From contig NZ_JASJOU010000004.1 in the NCBI RefSeq assembly GCF_030068605.1, positions 124,001 through 188,000 on the forward strand: DNA of 64,000 nucleotides, written 5' to 3'. The DNA is from Xanthocytophaga agilis (GTDB taxonomy: Bacteria > Bacteroidota > Bacteroidia > Cytophagales > 172606-1). Below, piece after piece: positions 36,126 through 45,503 of this stretch. Each line of letters begins with the position of its first letter. The stretch's first letter is position 1. The notes beneath the pieces are model-generated. The model was not told the origin of the DNA, made no database searches, and saw nothing but the letters and a program-made list of their open reading frames with translations. Both the position numbers and the translations under genes were made by a program.

Positions 36126-36163
36126 AAAACAAAATGTCAGCATACATAGTCTACTGACATTTT
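36126..36163 (-). terminator. Terminator of the GH63-like gene
   Basis: AAAATGTCAG (36131-36140) pairs with CTGACATTTT (36154-36163); on the minus strand the stem is followed by TTTTGTTTTAT. It lies 33 bases after the stop of the gene at 36196-38904. Confidence 0.75.
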
Positions 36164-36195
36164 GGGTTTATATCGATGAATCAGAAAGACTGTTG

Positions 36196-38904
36196 CTATT
36201 GTCCTACCACTTCTTTTTTCTCTGTTTTACTCTCAGCAGCTTTACCTTCTCTGGCTATGCGGGCAGTTTCCAGACGGTCGATGAGGTCGGTAATTAAACC
36301 TGTCCATCCTGTCTGATGGGAAGCACCTAAGCCTCGGCCTGTATCTGCATGGAAATATTCATAGAACATCATATGGTTCTTGAAATACGGATCATGGTTA
36401 AATTTGGCATCTCCACCATAGAATGGTCGTTCGCCTTTTTCATTCAACTGAAAGATTCGTAATAAGCGAGCCATCAGTTCTTCGGCTACCTGTTTCAGAT
36501 TCAGGAATGTACCAGAACCGGTTGGGTATTCTACGGTCATTTCATCTCCATAGTATTCATAATATTTCACTAACGATTCTATAATCAGGTAGTTAACCGG
36601 AAACCAAACCGGACCACGCCAGTTTGAATTTCCACCAAACATTCCCGATTCGGATTCACCAGGCAGATATTGAACCGAATATGTAATGCCATCCATTTGC
36701 ATCACATATGGGTGATCTTTGTGGTATTTAGACAAAGATCTTACACCATAGTCTGACAAGAACTCTGTTTCGTCCAGCATACGACGTAAGGTACGTTTTA
36801 ATCGGTGAATACGCATCAATGCCAGCATCCGGCTCTCTCCACGTCCCGGTTCGTGCCAACGTGACACCATACGAGCCAGATCGGGTCTGTTTTTCAATAC
36901 CCATTCCAGCCGACGTGTAAAGTCTGGCAACTGTCCGATCATTTCAGGTGTCAGAATCTCCACTGCAAACATAGGAATCAAGCCTACCAGTGACCTTACT
37001 TTTAGTAATATGCTCTGATTATCAGCAGGTAAATGAAGAATATCATAGTAAAACTCATCTTCCGAATCCCAAAGATCAATTTCATCTTCGGTGATATTAC
37101 GCATAGCTTTGGATATAAACAGAAAATGCTCAAAAAACTTAGAAGCCATTTCCTGATAGCTTTCCTCATACGTTGCAAGCTCAATAGCAATCCGCAACAT
37201 GTTAAGGCTATACATCGCCATCCAGCTACTCCCATCGGCTTGTTCGATATAGGCCCCATTTGGTAGTGGATGACTTCGGTCGAATACTCCTATGTTATCT
37301 AATCCAAGGAAGCCACCTTCAAACAGGTTATTTCCTTCTCTGTCTTTCTGGTTTACCCACCAGGTAAAGTTCATCAACAGCTTATGAAATACAGAAGCCA
37401 GAAACTGTTTATCACCTTTACCACCATTCATCTCCTTATCAATAGAGTAGACCTTCCAGGCTCCCCAGGCGTGTACAGGTGGGTTCACATCCGAAAAATT
37501 CCATTCATAGGCAGGAATCTGTCCATTAGGATGCATATAGTATTCCCTTAGGAATATCACCAACTGACGTTTGGCAAAGGACGGGTCTAACTTAGCTAAT
37601 GGCACACAGTGAAACGCCAAATCCCATGCAGCATACCAGGGATACTCCCACTTGTCGGGCATAGAAATGATGTTGCCATTGTGCAAATGCCGCCAGCTTT
37701 GATTCCGGATATTCAAACGGGATTCAGGAGGAGCTGCAGACGCAGGATCTCCAGTAAGCCACTGATCTACGTTAAAGTTATAAAACTGCTTGTTCCATAA
37801 CATTCCGGCATAAGCTTGTCGCTGAATTTTTCGGAGATCCGGATCTTTTATATTTTTCTGCAGATCGGCATAGTATGCATCTGCTTCCATTTTTCTCTCT
37901 GTAAACTTCTCATCAAAATTAATAAATGGAGTTTCTAGGTATCGGTGGCTTAATCTGAATCGCAGGGTCACCTCTCCCAGAGGCTTTACCTGCACTGTAT
38001 TCCGGATAGCCCCTTTGGTACCTGTTTTCTGAGGGTTCAGGTATTTGATTTCGCCTCCGGAAATGATATAATCATTAATGCTGTCTTTTGGATAAGGACG
38101 CAGATTGGGTTGTCCGAAAATCTTTAACCGATTGGTCTCATTCTCACAAAACAATTCTTCAGGTTCTCCCTCAAAATACAGATAGTATTTTCCTACATCC
38201 TCATGTTCGGCCACTATATAGTTACGACCTGAAGCAGCGACATTGGGTACATAGGTCTGATCTTCGTATCCCCAATACCAGGTATTCCGAAACCATAAAG
38301 TAGGCAGAATATCCAGACGGGCCTTTTTTACAGAACGGTTACAGGCAGTAACTTTGATTAAAATATCTTCTTCGGAAGCTTTGGCATATTCAATAAAAAT
38401 GTCAAAATACTCATCCTTTTGGAATACTCCCGTATCTATCAGTTCATATTCAGGTTCATCCCTACCTCGCCTTGCATTCTGCTCCAGTATTTTTCGGTAT
38501 GGGAAAGCATTCTGAGGATATTTGTACAACATTTTCATGTACGAATGAGTCGGAGTACTATCGAGATAATAGTAGAGTTCTTTGACATCTTCTCCGTGAT
38601 TTCCCTCCGGGTTTGCCACTCCAAACAGCCGCTCTTTTATATAAGGATCTTTTCCGTTCCAGAAAGCCCACCCAAAACACATGCGTTGTTTGGTATCCGA
38701 AATAGCCGCTATTCCATCTTCCCCCCATCTATAGGCACGACTAATGGCTTGCTCATAAGGAAAATATGTCCAGGCAGACCCATCTGCACTATAATCTTCA
38801 CGTACAGTTCCCCACTGGCGTTCTGACAAATACGGCCCCCATTTCTTCCAGCCAGAATTTTTAGGTGTTGCGATAATTCTCTCTTTTTCAGGATTACTTT
38901 GCAT
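36196..38904 (-). CDS. GH63-like (MGH1-type) alpha-glucosidase, cytoplasmic
   Basis: 902 residues, no signal peptide. Residues ~25-330 form a beta-rich N-terminal domain. The (alpha/alpha)6 barrel follows, with YPWYAAWDLAFHCVPLAKLD, IPAYEWNFSDVNPPVHAWGA and NWRGPVWFPVNYLIIESLVK as signature stretches of the mannosylglycerate hydrolase/glucosidase MGH1-like group in GH63. Catalytic acids cannot be fixed without alignment. It probably removes alpha-linked glucose from a small glycoside or oligosaccharide; the substrate is not clear. It stands alone between the AraC gene and a minus-strand run of nucleotide-related genes. Confidence 0.85.
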   Translation of the reverse strand: MQSNPEKERIIATPKNSGWKKWGPYLSERQWGTVREDYSADGSAWTYFPYEQAISRAYRWGEDGIAAISDTKQRMCFGWAFWNGKDPYIKERLFGVANPEGNHGEDVKELYYYLDSTPTHSYMKMLYKYPQNAFPYRKILEQNARRGRDEPEYELIDTGVFQKDEYFDIFIEYAKASEEDILIKVTACNRSVKKARLDILPTLWFRNTWYWGYEDQTYVPNVAASGRNYIVAEHEDVGKYYLYFEGEPEELFCENETNRLKIFGQPNLRPYPKDSINDYIISGGEIKYLNPQKTGTKGAIRNTVQVKPLGEVTLRFRLSHRYLETPFINFDEKFTERKMEADAYYADLQKNIKDPDLRKIQRQAYAGMLWNKQFYNFNVDQWLTGDPASAAPPESRLNIRNQSWRHLHNGNIISMPDKWEYPWYAAWDLAFHCVPLAKLDPSFAKRQLVIFLREYYMHPNGQIPAYEWNFSDVNPPVHAWGAWKVYSIDKEMNGGKGDKQFLASVFHKLLMNFTWWVNQKDREGNNLFEGGFLGLDNIGVFDRSHPLPNGAYIEQADGSSWMAMYSLNMLRIAIELATYEESYQEMASKFFEHFLFISKAMRNITEDEIDLWDSEDEFYYDILHLPADNQSILLKVRSLVGLIPMFAVEILTPEMIGQLPDFTRRLEWVLKNRPDLARMVSRWHEPGRGESRMLALMRIHRLKRTLRRMLDETEFLSDYGVRSLSKYHKDHPYVMQMDGITYSVQYLPGESESGMFGGNSNWRGPVWFPVNYLIIESLVKYYEYYGDEMTVEYPTGSGTFLNLKQVAEELMARLLRIFQLNEKGERPFYGGDAKFNHDPYFKNHMMFYEYFHADTGRGLGASHQTGWTGLITDLIDRLETARIAREGKAAESKTEKKEVVGQ

Positions 38905-39020
38905 GGCTATGACAAAATCATTTATAAGTGAATCAGATACAGACAGTTTTCAAAACAATTAAAAAGGCCAGTATAAAAAAATCAAAAACAGGGCGATATC
39001 CTACTTATGAGATTTCTTTC

Positions 39021-39695
39021 CTAACGAGTGTATGTATTTTCCCATAAAGTCACATATTTCTTTATATACTCAGTCATCTCTTTTCGCTTGTATTGCATAA
39101 TAAATCTTGGATGCTCCAATACATGAATCTGCTCAAACAAATCCAATTGCTTATTGAGTAATTGCAGATACTGATAGTTCTTTTGGCCCAGACAGATAAC
39201 CTCTTTTGCTGATCCCAGTGCCACTTGCTGCTTCAGATATTCCAGTATAGAAGTTTCCAGTACCTTATATACTTCTGGCGAATCGTAGTAATTGTAGTTT
39301 TTACCTTCTTTCACCAACGCCAGCGGATAAACGGCTCCTAAATGAAACCTGCTGAAGAAGCGATCCGTACCTCCAAACTGGTTGATACATTTGTAAATAA
39401 ACTGGCTGGAAAGCTCTGTAGTATTCTTGAATGTATGGTTAATGTGACAATATTGCTCCAGATTTACAGGGTCAGTGAAGGAAATCCCTGTAGTACCACC
39501 ACCCAAGCGTCCAGGGTTTATACCCATGATCCATACACGTGGCAACTCATCTGCATAAAACTTCTCATAAAACTGAACTACGATCTGTTTTACATCAGTC
39601 TGCTCATAGGGATTCAGCGTTTTCACTGAATGCGGCAACTCACTTCCAGCAGATAGCTGGTTATAAAAAGAAATGGCTTTCTCTGCAAAAGTCAT
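39021..39695 (-). CDS. SMUG2-type uracil-DNA glycosylase family protein
   Basis: 224 residues, matching the DUF4918/SMUG2 branch of the uracil-DNA glycosylase superfamily. The active-site loop reads WIMGINPGRLGGGTTGISFT, and the second motif with His is VLEHPRFIMQYK. Members remove damaged or mispaired bases such as uracil or 5-hydroxymethyluracil by base flipping; the bacterial members are poorly characterised. Sited 59 bases from the NUDIX gene (39755-40321), which is upstream on the same strand, and perhaps co-transcribed with it. Confidence 0.8.
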   Translation of the reverse strand: MTFAEKAISFYNQLSAGSELPHSVKTLNPYEQTDVKQIVVQFYEKFYADELPRVWIMGINPGRLGGGTTGISFTDPVNLEQYCHINHTFKNTTELSSQFIYKCINQFGGTDRFFSRFHLGAVYPLALVKEGKNYNYYDSPEVYKVLETSILEYLKQQVALGSAKEVICLGQKNYQYLQLLNKQLDLFEQIHVLEHPRFIMQYKRKEMTEYIKKYVTLWENTYTR

Positions 39696-39754
39696 ATGTT
39701 AACTGCGTAAAATGCTGATACAGTATCAGAAGATCGTACTTTCAACTAGCAGTA

Positions 39755-40321
39755 CTACTGTTTCAGTTTATTCTGTTTAATTTTTTCCAGTGCCAGCAGG
39801 ATGATCGCCAGTGAATTGGCTACACAGATCTCTCCCTGCACTGCTTTCTGCATCACTTCCTCCAAAGGTACTTTTTCTACAATAATATCTTCTGTATGAT
39901 CCAGCTTCTGTTCTTTGGTATGATAGGCTCCCTCAGCCAGAAAGAAATGAAACTGATTCGTATTTTTGGTTGGATCATCATAAATCACAGCCAATTTAGT
40001 CCACTGTTCACTAAAATAGCCTGTTTCTTCCAGTAACTCCCGCTTTGCAGCCACCTCTACAGAACTATCGGTAGTATCTACGATTCCTCCCGGCAATTCG
40101 AGCAGTATCTGACCTGCACCATGCTTGTATTGCCTTACCATGATTACTTCATTGTCTGTTGTAATCGGGAATACAAGCACTACTTCCGGACGCACACTTA
40201 CATAATAATCGTCCAGAATACGCCCATTGGGCAATTGTACTTCGTCTTTACGTACTTTATACCAGCGATGATCAAAAACCATCTCTGACCGCAAGGTTTT
40301 CCACTTCTCCAGTTTTTTCAC
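39755..40321 (-). CDS. NUDIX hydrolase (ADP-ribose pyrophosphatase-like)
   Basis: 188 residues. The NUDIX box is LPGGIVDTTDSSVEVAAKRE then LLEETGY, with the REL-x-EE core intact and somewhat longer spacing before it. The N-terminal strand (YYVSVRPEVVLVFPIT) and the YKHGAGQILLELPGG lead match ADP-ribose pyrophosphatases, which cleave ADP-ribose to AMP and ribose phosphate. It is the middle gene of a minus-strand run of three genes for nucleotide and base maintenance, with 54 and 59-base gaps. Confidence 0.88.
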   Translation of the reverse strand: MKKLEKWKTLRSEMVFDHRWYKVRKDEVQLPNGRILDDYYVSVRPEVVLVFPITTDNEVIMVRQYKHGAGQILLELPGGIVDTTDSSVEVAAKRELLEETGYFSEQWTKLAVIYDDPTKNTNQFHFFLAEGAYHTKEQKLDHTEDIIVEKVPLEEVMQKAVQGEICVANSLAIILLALEKIKQNKLKQ

Positions 40322-40375
40322 TCTATTTTATAATGCTAAATTCATTGTAGATTATATTTTTCTCCTGAGGCCAGG

Positions 40376-40798
40376 TTATTTAAGTACTACCAGTTCATGA
40401 TAGGCTTTCAGGTATTTGTTGATCCGGGGAATATCCTTTTCTGTAACAGAAGGCAATCGCCTCATATCCAGATTATCTTCCAGATCATTTAACTTCACAT
40501 TAATCGCCAGACGACTGGTTTTGATGCGTTGTATAAAGTCGTCATACGACTCAGATTCTGGCCGTGTAAGACAATTCACCGCCTCCAGAATGGATTCAGA
40601 AAACCCTTCCTTACGCAAATCTTCTATTGTCATTGGAGAGTCTTCTACCACATCATGCAACAAGCCAACAATCTTTTCATCCTCATTTTTACCTCGTAAC
40701 ATGACCCGCATCACATGTAAAATATAAGGGGCACCATACCGATCTTTCTGATCTTTATGTACTTCTGTAGCTATCTGTAATGCACGTTCAAAATTCAT
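40376..40798 (-). CDS. HD-domain hydrolase, SpoT-like (small)
   Basis: 140 residues forming one HD phosphohydrolase domain. YILHVMRVM and GLLHDVVEDSPMTIEDL carry the metal-binding His and HD pair; VKLNDLEDNLDMRRLP contains the last conserved Asp of the RelA/SpoT hydrolase group. Small proteins of this form are often called (p)ppGpp hydrolases (SAH, Mesh1-like), but some hydrolyse other nucleotides. No synthetase domain is present. Confidence 0.8.
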   Translation of the reverse strand: MNFERALQIATEVHKDQKDRYGAPYILHVMRVMLRGKNEDEKIVGLLHDVVEDSPMTIEDLRKEGFSESILEAVNCLTRPESESYDDFIQRIKTSRLAINVKLNDLEDNLDMRRLPSVTEKDIPRINKYLKAYHELVVLK

Positions 40799-41016
40799 AT
40801 TTTCTCCAGCTGGACTAGTGTCTATATGCGAATGTGCAAATTAATTGTTTGGGATTCAATCAAAATAGATGAAAATAACAGAAAGGCTGCAAAATTTTCA
40901 GTATAGAAAATTCATAAACATCATTCAATGACGATGAGTTTGTACTATAAGAGGAAAATATACTGTTTGTTCTCTTAGAAAGATAAGCTTTCTGGCTTGC
41001 CGAGATATAAGTTCTC

Positions 41017-41252
41017 TGTCCTTCTGAAAGAATCTTCCTGGCCAGGCCAAGTCGTGGGCTTGGCAAGACCAGCGGCTTTTGAGTTTGGAGCATTTCTTCT
41101 CAAAAAACTAACGCCACTTTAGTTGTCATACCTGTCCCGCTCACGCCGATGCGTGGCAGGCAAGTCGTGACAGGCGTGTCGGGAAGTTTCTTTCAGAAGG
41201 ACAGGGAGGAGTAGGAGTGCTCCTTTCAGAAAGAGATCCTTTCAAAAGGACA
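41017..41252 (+). repeat. Dispersed inverted-repeat element, copy 3
   Basis: Left end TGTCCTTCTGAAAGAATCTT (41018 on), GC-rich block with GGGCTTGGCAAGACCAGCGG, central AGTTGTCATACCTGTCCCGC, right end GGGAAGTTTCTTTCAGAAGG (~41180-41203). One further end motif pair (TCCTTTCAGAAAGAGATCCT, 41221 on) follows. It fills most of the 479-base gap between the HD gene and sdaA and carries no coding sequence. Confidence 0.75.
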
Positions 41253-41277
41253 AAAAATGAATTACATACCTCTCACT

Positions 41278-42690
41278 CTAACACTCAGCAACATTGACTG
41301 AAACAGCCAGGCCACCTTCTGAGGTTTCTTTGTATTTACCATTCATATCTAGGGCTGTTTGCCACATAGTTTTTACTACATCGTCCAGAGAAACTTTGGC
41401 TAGAGAAGGATTGCTTTCCAGTGCAATATTGCAAGCAGTAATAGCCTTCATGGCTCCCATTGTATTTCGTTCAATACAGGGGATCTGAACTAGTCCACGA
41501 ATAGGATCGCAGGTAAGGCCCAGATGGTGCTCCATGGCAATTTCAGCAGCCATCAAAGCTTGTCCGGAACTTCCTCCCAGACATTCGGTTAAAGCTGCTG
41601 CCGCCATAGCTGATGAAACGCCAATCTCCGCCTGACAGCCACCCATTGCAGCTGATAAGGTAGCACCTTGCTTAAAAATGCTTCCGATCTGCCCTGCTAC
41701 CATAAGAAACTGAATAATTTTCTCTTCACTCACATCTTTGCAAAAACAGACATAGTAAAGCAAAACTGCCGGAATTACTCCTGCAGCCCCATTGGTAGGA
41801 GCAGTCACAACACGTCCCAGCGAAGCATTTACCTCATTGACAGCCAGTGCAAAACAACTGATCCACTTGGTTACACATTCAAATGACTTGGACGTTCTGC
41901 GAATCGCCTCAATCCATTCACTGGCGTCCTGATAGGTCTGATCGCCCATTAGTTTACGATTAATAGCACCAGCTCTTCGTGCCACTTTTAACCCTCCTGG
42001 TAAGATTCCTTCGGCATGGCATCCCGTATAGGCACAGTTTAACATTACATGGTAAATGTTCAGTAAGCCTGAACGAATGTCTTCACGTGTCCGCCATACT
42101 TTCTCATTTTCCCATACTACAGCAGAAATGCTTTTATGAAATTCCTGGCAATATCGTTCAATGTCTTTGCCTGTCTGCACCGGATAAGGCAATTCTACTT
42201 TATTACCTGTAAACTGTTCGTTCTCTTTTATAATAAATCCTCCACCTACTGAGTAATATGTCTCCCATATTTCCTCTCCATTCGCCAGCCAGAGATGAAA
42301 CTGTATACCATTCGGATGGAAAGGAAGGGATTCATTATGGTAGAAGCAGATATCATCCCTATAGCTGAAAGGAATACTATGCTGTCCCAATAGATTAATC
42401 TGTGAGGTATCTTTAATGGTTTGTACAATATGAGGAATGGCGTCTTCCTTTACCGTAACTGGATCCGCTCCACTTAACCCCATCAAAACAGCTATATCGG
42501 TCCCATGCCCGATGCCTGTCTTCGCTAGTGAACCATAGAGTAAGACCTGAACCTTTACAATTTCTTTTAAAGACATCTTTTGCCCAACTTCCTGCATACA
42601 TCGCTGTGCTGCTCTCCAGGGACCTAATGTATGTGAACTGGACGGACCAATTCCTATTTTTAAAATATCAAATACGCTAATTGCTTCCAT
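41278..42690 (-). CDS. sdaA: L-serine ammonia-lyase (iron-sulfur, single chain)
   Basis: 470 residues from ATG 42690, four bases after the stop of the upstream VOC gene; an upstream TTG would overlap it. The enzyme deaminates L-serine to pyruvate and ammonia using a 4Fe-4S cluster. Family signatures: [17 protein letters not shown] near the start, [38 protein letters not shown], and [18 protein letters not shown], containing cluster Cys residues. The length fits the fused alpha/beta chain form. Very likely translated with the VOC gene before it. Confidence 0.95.
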   Translation of the reverse strand: MEAISVFDILKIGIGPSSSHTLGPWRAAQRCMQEVGQKMSLKEIVKVQVLLYGSLAKTGIGHGTDIAVLMGLSGADPVTVKEDAIPHIVQTIKDTSQINLLGQHSIPFSYRDDICFYHNESLPFHPNGIQFHLWLANGEEIWETYYSVGGGFIIKENEQFTGNKVELPYPVQTGKDIERYCQEFHKSISAVVWENEKVWRTREDIRSGLLNIYHVMLNCAYTGCHAEGILPGGLKVARRAGAINRKLMGDQTYQDASEWIEAIRRTSKSFECVTKWISCFALAVNEVNASLGRVVTAPTNGAAGVIPAVLLYYVCFCKDVSEEKIIQFLMVAGQIGSIFKQGATLSAAMGGCQAEIGVSSAMAAAALTECLGGSSGQALMAAEIAMEHHLGLTCDPIRGLVQIPCIERNTMGAMKAITACNIALESNPSLAKVSLDDVVKTMWQTALDMNGKYKETSEGGLAVSVNVAEC

Positions 42691-42694
42691 TTTT

Positions 42695-43084
42695 TTATTT
42701 CCAGATTCCAACAGGAACTATTTCCAGCAAATGTCCATCAAAGTCCCGAAAATAAAAAGAGGTCTGTCCATTACTCCAGGTTTCTTCATGAATTATTTCT
42801 ATACCCACGTTGAGAACTTTGGTCTTACAAGCCTCATATTCCTCCGGAGCCGCTTCAAAAGCCAGGTGTAATTGCCCATATCCGTAATGAGGAGGTAAAT
42901 GTGTGTCTGTTTTTGTCTTCTCCGAAATAAAACATAATAACACTGACGTTCCGGCTCTGAAAAATACATGCCGTCCTTCTACTTTACTAATAATGGGAAA
43001 CCCAAGCAGGTCATGATAGAAATGCTTTGTACGGTCTAAATCTGTTACATATAAACACGTCTCTTTGATCTGGATAATATTCAT
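42695..43084 (-). CDS. VOC family protein
   Basis: 129 residues of one vicinal-oxygen-chelate domain. [20 protein letters not shown] and [19 protein letters not shown] show the two halves with metal-ligand-type His and Glu (GHLLEIV). Small VOC proteins include glyoxalases, fosfomycin-resistance-like and binding proteins; none can be chosen here. Its stop is four bases before the sdaA start, so it is in one operon with serine dehydratase. Confidence 0.85.
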   Translation of the reverse strand: MNIIQIKETCLYVTDLDRTKHFYHDLLGFPIISKVEGRHVFFRAGTSVLLCFISEKTKTDTHLPPHYGYGQLHLAFEAAPEEYEACKTKVLNVGIEIIHEETWSNGQTSFYFRDFDGHLLEIVPVGIWK

Positions 43085-43378
43085 TGTATAGCTTTCTTTA
43101 TTAATTACTGCTGAGAAATATAGAGCTTAGACAGATTCCAGAAAAATCTATACCCTTACCATTCTTAAGTGTTAGTATCAGATCGGGAATCATAGTAGAC
43201 TATAAACGGGAGTATATACTTGCTTTTTCCTGAAACTTTTGCAAAAAATGAGTATCTAGTGTTTCTTTTTGTCAGATATCTGTACCATAACAGATTATGT
43301 ACCTCATGCAACTAGATTGGTATATGCTATCTTGTCCTAATTTGAATTCAGTAAAGTTTGTCAGTAGCCGATTAGTAT

Positions 43379-44236
43379 CTATACTGCGTTGTTAGTGAGT
43401 TGATTCCGGTACTCGGAAATATTAATACCCCGATAACTTTTGAAGAATTTATGGATATGGCTCATGTCTGTAAATCCCAGCTCATCACTAATCTCTTTGA
43501 TAGAAAAGGAGGAATAGCGGAGTCGATTTTCAATCAGATGCAGCTTGTATTCATTTACATAGTCCCGAAGTGTACGACCAGTCTGTTCTTTAAAGAAAAT
43601 ACCCAGGTAGTGTCTGGAATAGCCGAATTGTTCTGCCAGATGTTTTATCTGTGTGTGATCAATAGAGTAAATATGCTGATGTATGTAATGGATAATCTCC
43701 GTTATTTTGGCACTGTGTTTGGATGCAGGTGGAGCAGGAGGTGTCTGTATGTTTCGTTTAATAATAGATACAAATGCCTGGATTAGAAAGAAAATCGTTT
43801 CATTCAGTTCGTCCTGAGTTGTCTGCCATTCTTTCACAATCAAACGTAACAGGTTTTCCAGCTGTTCGGCATCCTGAATATTTTTGATAACTGGCAACGG
43901 CTGATGACGCACATAAATCAGCAACTGATCCATGTGCTGATTCCATTGGCTTTGCAGTAGTGTGTTCCCCATACCATATAAATATATATTGGTAAATTTC
44001 AGAAAGGTAAATTCTGTTTCTTCCTGTACCTCAAAATGGTGAAAGTCGCACGGTGCCAGTAAAAAAAGACTTCCAGGTTGATAGGTATATTTCATGTTGG
44101 AGAGACAATGAATACCCTTACCCTTATGCACAAATATAATCTCAAAGTGATTGTGGTTATGCACCGGATGTATCCATTCCTTTGTAGTAAAGCTGGATAT
44201 TTTTAAAAGTTCGTGCTGGATGTATCTTTTCATCAA
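43379..44236 (-). CDS. AraC family transcriptional regulator
   Basis: 285 residues. The N-terminal cupin sensor carries a His-rich metal/ligand pocket (WIHPVHNHNHFEIIFVHKGK). The C-terminal half has the two helix-turn-helix units, LAEQFGYSRHYLGIFFKEQT and ISDELGFTDMSHIHKFFKSY, ending NISEYR. Divergent from the PRISE-like reductase at 44366; a TAACTTTG box at 44292-44299 lies between the two, so control of that gene is plausible. Confidence 0.9.
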   Translation of the reverse strand: MMKRYIQHELLKISSFTTKEWIHPVHNHNHFEIIFVHKGKGIHCLSNMKYTYQPGSLFLLAPCDFHHFEVQEETEFTFLKFTNIYLYGMGNTLLQSQWNQHMDQLLIYVRHQPLPVIKNIQDAEQLENLLRLIVKEWQTTQDELNETIFFLIQAFVSIIKRNIQTPPAPPASKHSAKITEIIHYIHQHIYSIDHTQIKHLAEQFGYSRHYLGIFFKEQTGRTLRDYVNEYKLHLIENRLRYSSFSIKEISDELGFTDMSHIHKFFKSYRGINISEYRNQLTNNAV

Positions 44237-44291
44237 GTGTATTTACCAATTACTCATAGAAATATACAAGTAGTAGCCTCTCCCTGCTTTT

Positions 44292-44299
44292 TAACTTTG
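44292..44299 (+). promoter_or_regulatory. Promoter -7 box for the reductase
   Basis: TAACTTTG fits TAnnTTTG exactly; no convincing TTTG is found 17-19 bases upstream. Transcription would begin near 44306, with a leader of about 60 bases before the ATG at 44366. Confidence 0.35.
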
Positions 44300-44365
44300 C
44301 AGCTATACAAAGGGTTCATTTATAGCCGTCGCAATCATTATTTATAAACTAATTTTCTTGTGGAT

Positions 44366-45439
44366 ATGTCAGAAGTACTTGTTGCAAAACAAAAGAAAGT
44401 TGCGTTGGTAGTAGGATCTCAGGGAGTAATCGGTCGCAATCTGATAGATTATCTGGTTACTCTACCTGACTGGGAAATTATAGGTTTGTCACGACGTGGA
44501 GGTGTATCAACAGATCGGATACAGTATATAGCTGTGGATTTGCTGAATGTAGAAGAGTGTAGGCAAAAACTGAGCTCACTTTCTCATACAACGCATATTT
44601 TCTATGCGGCCTATCAGGACAAACCTACCTGGGCAGAACTGGTAACTCCTAACCTGGCAATGCTGATAAATGTGGTTACTGTTGTTGAAGATATAGCACC
44701 ACGATTACAGCATGTTAGTCTTATGCAAGGTTATAAGGTATATGGTGCTCACTTGGGGCCTTTTAAAACTCCTGCCAGGGAAACAGATGCCGGACATATG
44801 CCTCCTGAATTCAACGTGGATCAACAACAGTTTCTTGAAGAACGACAAAAAGGAAAGAGTTGGACATGGTCTGCCATTCGTCCTTCTGTGGTAGGTGGAT
44901 TTGCCTTAGGCAATCCTATGAATCTGGCAATGGTCATTGCAGTATATGCTTCCATCAGCAAAGAATTGAATCTGCCTCTTCGTTTTCCAGGTAAGCAGGG
45001 AGCTTATGATAAACTGCTCGAGATGACTGATGCTGGATTGCTGGCAAAGGCCACTGTATGGGCTGCTACTGAAACCAGATGTGCTAATCAAGCATTTAAT
45101 ATCAATAATGGAGATCTGTTTCGATGGAATGAAATGTGGCCTGAGATCGCCCGCTACTTTGAACTGGAGACTGCCCCGCCTTTGCCGATGTCTTTGTCGG
45201 TCATTATGGCCGATAAAGAACTTCTCTGGAACAGGATGATAGAAAAATACAATCTCGCACTTCATTCCTATCAGGAAGTATCATCGTGGGGTTTTGGCGA
45301 TTTCGTGTTTTCCTGGGACTACGATATGTTTGCAGATGGCTCCAAGGCACGTCGTTTCGGATTTCATGAGTATGTGGAAACCAGAGAGATGTTTCTGTCC
45401 ATTTTTGACGATTTACGCCAGCGTAAAGTTATTCCATAA
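44366..45439 (+). CDS. PRISE-like NAD(P)-dependent reductase
   Basis: 357 residues from ATG 44366 (MSEVLVAKQKK); an in-frame GTG two codons before is less likely. Extended SDR: nucleotide motif VVGSQGVIGRNLIDYL, then MQGYKVYGAHLGPFKTPAR, with the Tyr and Lys of the PRISE (progesterone 5-beta-reductase/iridoid synthase) group in a rearranged active site. Members reduce enones using NADPH. The bacterial substrate is unknown. Divergent from the AraC gene at 43379-44236. Confidence 0.85.
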   Translation: MSEVLVAKQKKVALVVGSQGVIGRNLIDYLVTLPDWEIIGLSRRGGVSTDRIQYIAVDLLNVEECRQKLSSLSHTTHIFYAAYQDKPTWAELVTPNLAMLINVVTVVEDIAPRLQHVSLMQGYKVYGAHLGPFKTPARETDAGHMPPEFNVDQQQFLEERQKGKSWTWSAIRPSVVGGFALGNPMNLAMVIAVYASISKELNLPLRFPGKQGAYDKLLEMTDAGLLAKATVWAATETRCANQAFNINNGDLFRWNEMWPEIARYFELETAPPLPMSLSVIMADKELLWNRMIEKYNLALHSYQEVSSWGFGDFVFSWDYDMFADGSKARRFGFHEYVETREMFLSIFDDLRQRKVIP

Positions 45440-45460
45440 GCCAAGAGCTGTTATAAGGAT

Positions 45461-45498
45461 CTATCCTGACTTGTTTCTTATGGTATCCGTCAGGATAG
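45461..45498. terminator. Bidirectional terminator between convergent genes
   Basis: CTATCCTGAC (45461-45470) pairs perfectly with GTCAGGATAG (45489-45498), between the plus-strand reductase (ends 45439) and the minus-strand aminotransferase (ends 45504). Confidence 0.65.
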
Positions 45499-45503
45499 GT
45501 TAT

